This document shows positions 62,444-64,000 of a stretch of 64,000 bases of DNA, one piece after another. A program made the position numbers and the translations under genes. The notes under the pieces were generated by a model. That model was not told the origin of the DNA and did not search any database. It saw only the letters and a list, made by a program, of their open reading frames with translations. How positions within the stretch are numbered: position 1 is the first letter of the stretch; every line of letters starts with the position of its first letter. This stretch comes from JANXLS01 sp035308565 (GTDB lineage Bacteria > Planctomycetota > SZUA-567 > H5-PLA8). The stretch spans positions 24,748 to 88,747 of the forward strand of contig DATGGK010000269.1 of NCBI GenBank assembly GCA_035308565.1. The letters are read 5' to 3'.

Positions 62444-63409
62444 TTAATTGTAAAGAGTTCCGGTGTTGATCACGGGATGAATTTCCGACTCGCCGCAGAG
62501 CACCACCATCAGATTGCTGACCATCGCGGCTTTGCGTTCGTCGTCGAGCGCGACGACCTGTTTTTCGGCGAGTTCTTTGAGCGCCATGTCCACCATGCTC
62601 ACCGCGCCGTGCACGATCTTCTGCCGCGCGGCGATCACCGCTTCGGCCTGCTGACGGCGCAGCATCGCCTGCGCGATTTCCGGCGCGTACGCCAGATGCG
62701 TCAAGCGCGCTTCGTCCACAACCACGCCCGATTTTTCGAGCCGCTGCTGCAGTTCCGCGCGCAGCGCCTGCGAGACTTCGTCGAAGCCGCTGCGCAGCGT
62801 GATCTCGTTCTCCTCGCCGTGGTCGTACGCATACGTGCTGGCCAGATGGCGCAGCGCCGATTCGCTCTGCGTGCGCACGTAGCTCTCATAATCGTCCACG
62901 TCGAAGACCGCCTGGGCAGTGTCCTGCACGCGCCAGACCACGACCGCCGCGATCTCGATCGGATTGCCGCGCTTGTCGTTGACCTTGATCCGCTCCATGT
63001 TGAGCGTGCGCGCGCGCAGCGAGATTTTGTGGCTGGCTGTTTTGTTGAACGTCACGGTCTTTCCGTCCGGACTAGCAGTCATCCGAATGCCCCGCGCATA
63101 AAACGGATTGGCCCAATGAAATCCGCTCTCCCGCACCGTGCCCTTGTACGCGCCGAAAAGGATGAGCACACGCGCCTCGTTAGGCTGCAGCGAGAAATGG
63201 CCGGTCAGCAAAATAATAAGAATCGGAAACAAAACGATCGACGTGACAAACAAGCTCCAGATGGGAGTCTCGTGCGAAGCTAGAACAAGTGAATAGGCAA
63301 ACAATCCGGCGTTGCCCAGCAGCAACAACAGCAGCAGAGGCAGCGTGGTCCAACCACTGATGACCGAGACTACTCGTTCGCGATTCGCGATCAGATTCGT
63401 GACACTCAT
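62444..63409 (-). CDS. SPFH/Band 7 domain membrane protein
   Basis: A 321-residue protein starting MSVTNLIANRERVVSVISGW (ATG 63409, AAGGAGACTTCCC upstream). Two membrane segments (LPLLLLLLLGNAGLFAYSLV, LFVTSIVLFPILIILLTGHF) are followed by the SPFH domain (QPNEARVLILFGAYKGTVRE, SGFHWANPFYARGIRM, WRVQDTAQAVFDVDDYESYV) and a helical flotillin-like tail (APEIAQAMLRRQQAEAVIAA, RQKIVHGAVSMVDMALKEL). Such proteins build ring-like membrane microdomains and work with proteases. The overlap with the following RHH gene suggests an operon. Confidence 0.9.
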   Translation of the reverse strand: MSVTNLIANRERVVSVISGWTTLPLLLLLLLGNAGLFAYSLVLASHETPIWSLFVTSIVLFPILIILLTGHFSLQPNEARVLILFGAYKGTVRESGFHWANPFYARGIRMTASPDGKTVTFNKTASHKISLRARTLNMERIKVNDKRGNPIEIAAVVVWRVQDTAQAVFDVDDYESYVRTQSESALRHLASTYAYDHGEENEITLRSGFDEVSQALRAELQQRLEKSGVVVDEARLTHLAYAPEIAQAMLRRQQAEAVIAARQKIVHGAVSMVDMALKELAEKQVVALDDERKAAMVSNLMVVLCGESEIHPVINTGTLYN

Positions 63410-63588
63410 TGGGAAGTCTCCTTTCCACACGTTTATGCGCGAAATCATAATGATATCATATTGATATGCCACATCTTTTTTCAAATTTTTACATTTCCCC
63501 TTTTCCCGACAGGCGCGATAGAATCCCGTCCGTGCTTTTGAAACCGTGAAATTGAGAAACGTTGAAACCTGAAAACCGAGGAATTTCC

Positions 63589-64000
63589 ATGCTCAACAGC
63601 AAAACCATCACCCGCGCCCAACTCGCAAAGACCATCGACCATTCGCTGCTCCGCCCGGACCTCACCGACGACGAAGCGCTCGCCGGCTGCGACCTCGCGC
63701 ACCGTTATCACGTCGCCTCCGTCTGCGCCAAACCGTGCCACGTGAAACTCGCGGCCAAACGCCTCGCCGAATCCGACGTGCTCGTCGGCACCGTGATCGC
63801 TTTTCCGCACGGCAGTTCCACGACCGCGGCGAAAGTCGCCGAAGCGCGCGAGGCGCTCGCCAACGGCGCGGTGGAATTGGACATGGTCATCAACATCGGC
63901 GCGCTGCGCTCAGGCCGCTCGCAGGACGTGCTCGCCGATATCCGCGCCGTCGTCGAAGCTTCAACGGGCAAAGCGATCGTCAAAGTGATTCTGGAAAACG
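63589..64000 (+). CDS. deoC: deoxyribose-phosphate aldolase, 5' part (runs off the window)
   Basis: The first 137 residues: AQLAKTIDHSLLRPDLTDDE, ASVCAKPCHVKLAAKRLAES, VLVGTVIAFPHGSSTTAAKV, AVELDMVINIGALRSG. This is the TIM-barrel start of DeoC, which cleaves 2-deoxyribose-5-phosphate to acetaldehyde and glyceraldehyde-3-phosphate. The catalytic Lys in the KVIxE block would lie near the end of the visible part (AIVKVILEN). The ATG at 63589 follows a GAGGAATTTCC stretch. The gene continues beyond the window. Confidence 0.93.
   Translation, partial: MLNSKTITRAQLAKTIDHSLLRPDLTDDEALAGCDLAHRYHVASVCAKPCHVKLAAKRLAESDVLVGTVIAFPHGSSTTAAKVAEAREALANGAVELDMVINIGALRSGRSQDVLADIRAVVEASTGKAIVKVILEN

Overview
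The window is about 60% G+C and reads as a bacterial chromosome segment from the PVC superphylum, most likely Planctomycetota (Phycisphaerae-like). The taxonomic lean rests on the beta-prime N-terminus (the KINDFSAV...ASPNDIRSW and CSCGKYKGIKYKD type), on several families common in that group (GH3, GH2, DUF6799, DUF3309, GT84) and on abundant palindromic repeats. It is an inference from remembered families, not from a tree.

Layout. 0-13 kb: accessory carbohydrate and secreted-protein genes (a GH3 with PA14 insert, a giant GH2 lipoprotein) broken up by decayed genes, an integrase remnant beside a tRNA-Thr(CGT), an SDR that lacks its catalytic residues and a small histone-H1-like basic protein. 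13.6-14.3 kb: a scar where an ABC-transporter head and an M50-protease tail were joined. 14.4-30 kb: a region that looks like a stress/envelope-glucan regulon. Phosphoglucomutase (pgm), a 3026-residue cyclic beta-1,2-glucan synthase (GT84, NdvB-type), a DUF3309 mini membrane protein and several small hydrophilic proteins are preceded by the same promoter layout: a GGGT-n3/4-ACCC palindrome abutting a TAGATA-like -35, 17 bases, then a TAnnnT -10. Pgm supplies glucose-1-phosphate (via UDP-glucose) to the glucan synthase, so co-regulation makes biochemical sense.

30.5-32.2 kb: an A+T-richer two-gene cassette, an ABC/AAA-type ATPase translationally coupled to a small TOPRIM/DUF4276-like protein; this resembles two-gene ATPase-nuclease defence modules. 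32.3-40.8 kb: rpoB and rpoC (minus strand), unusually separated by 473 bases with four copies of a TGCAA-n4-TTGCAC-like motif, transcribed from a near-consensus sigma70 promoter about 0.5 kb upstream of rpoB. rplJ/rplL are not next to rpoB. 41.4-43.9 kb: a minus-strand run of a duplicated Cys-rich lipoprotein pair, a secreted protein and a reversed-order RelE/Phd-like toxin-antitoxin pair.

44-64 kb: housekeeping and envelope genes: an Ig-like secreted protein, membrane proteins, LysM protein, orphan ABC ATPase, lysA, queF, a rhomboid protease coupled to a zinc-ribbon membrane protein, ribE, a membrane protein/winged-helix regulator pair, gmhB, SPFH protein, an RHH protein and the start of deoC. 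Notable here is a 203-residue homologue of undecaprenyl diphosphate synthase that has lost the DGNGR motif and the diphosphate-binding arginines: a cis-prenyltransferase pseudoenzyme. Five intergenic spots in this part carry tandem 9-10 base CCTATAGGC-like repeats upstream of genes.

The candidates most worth following are the shared promoter module (14-29 kb), the ATPase/TOPRIM pair (30.5-32.2 kb) and the dead cis-prenyltransferase (58.9 kb).
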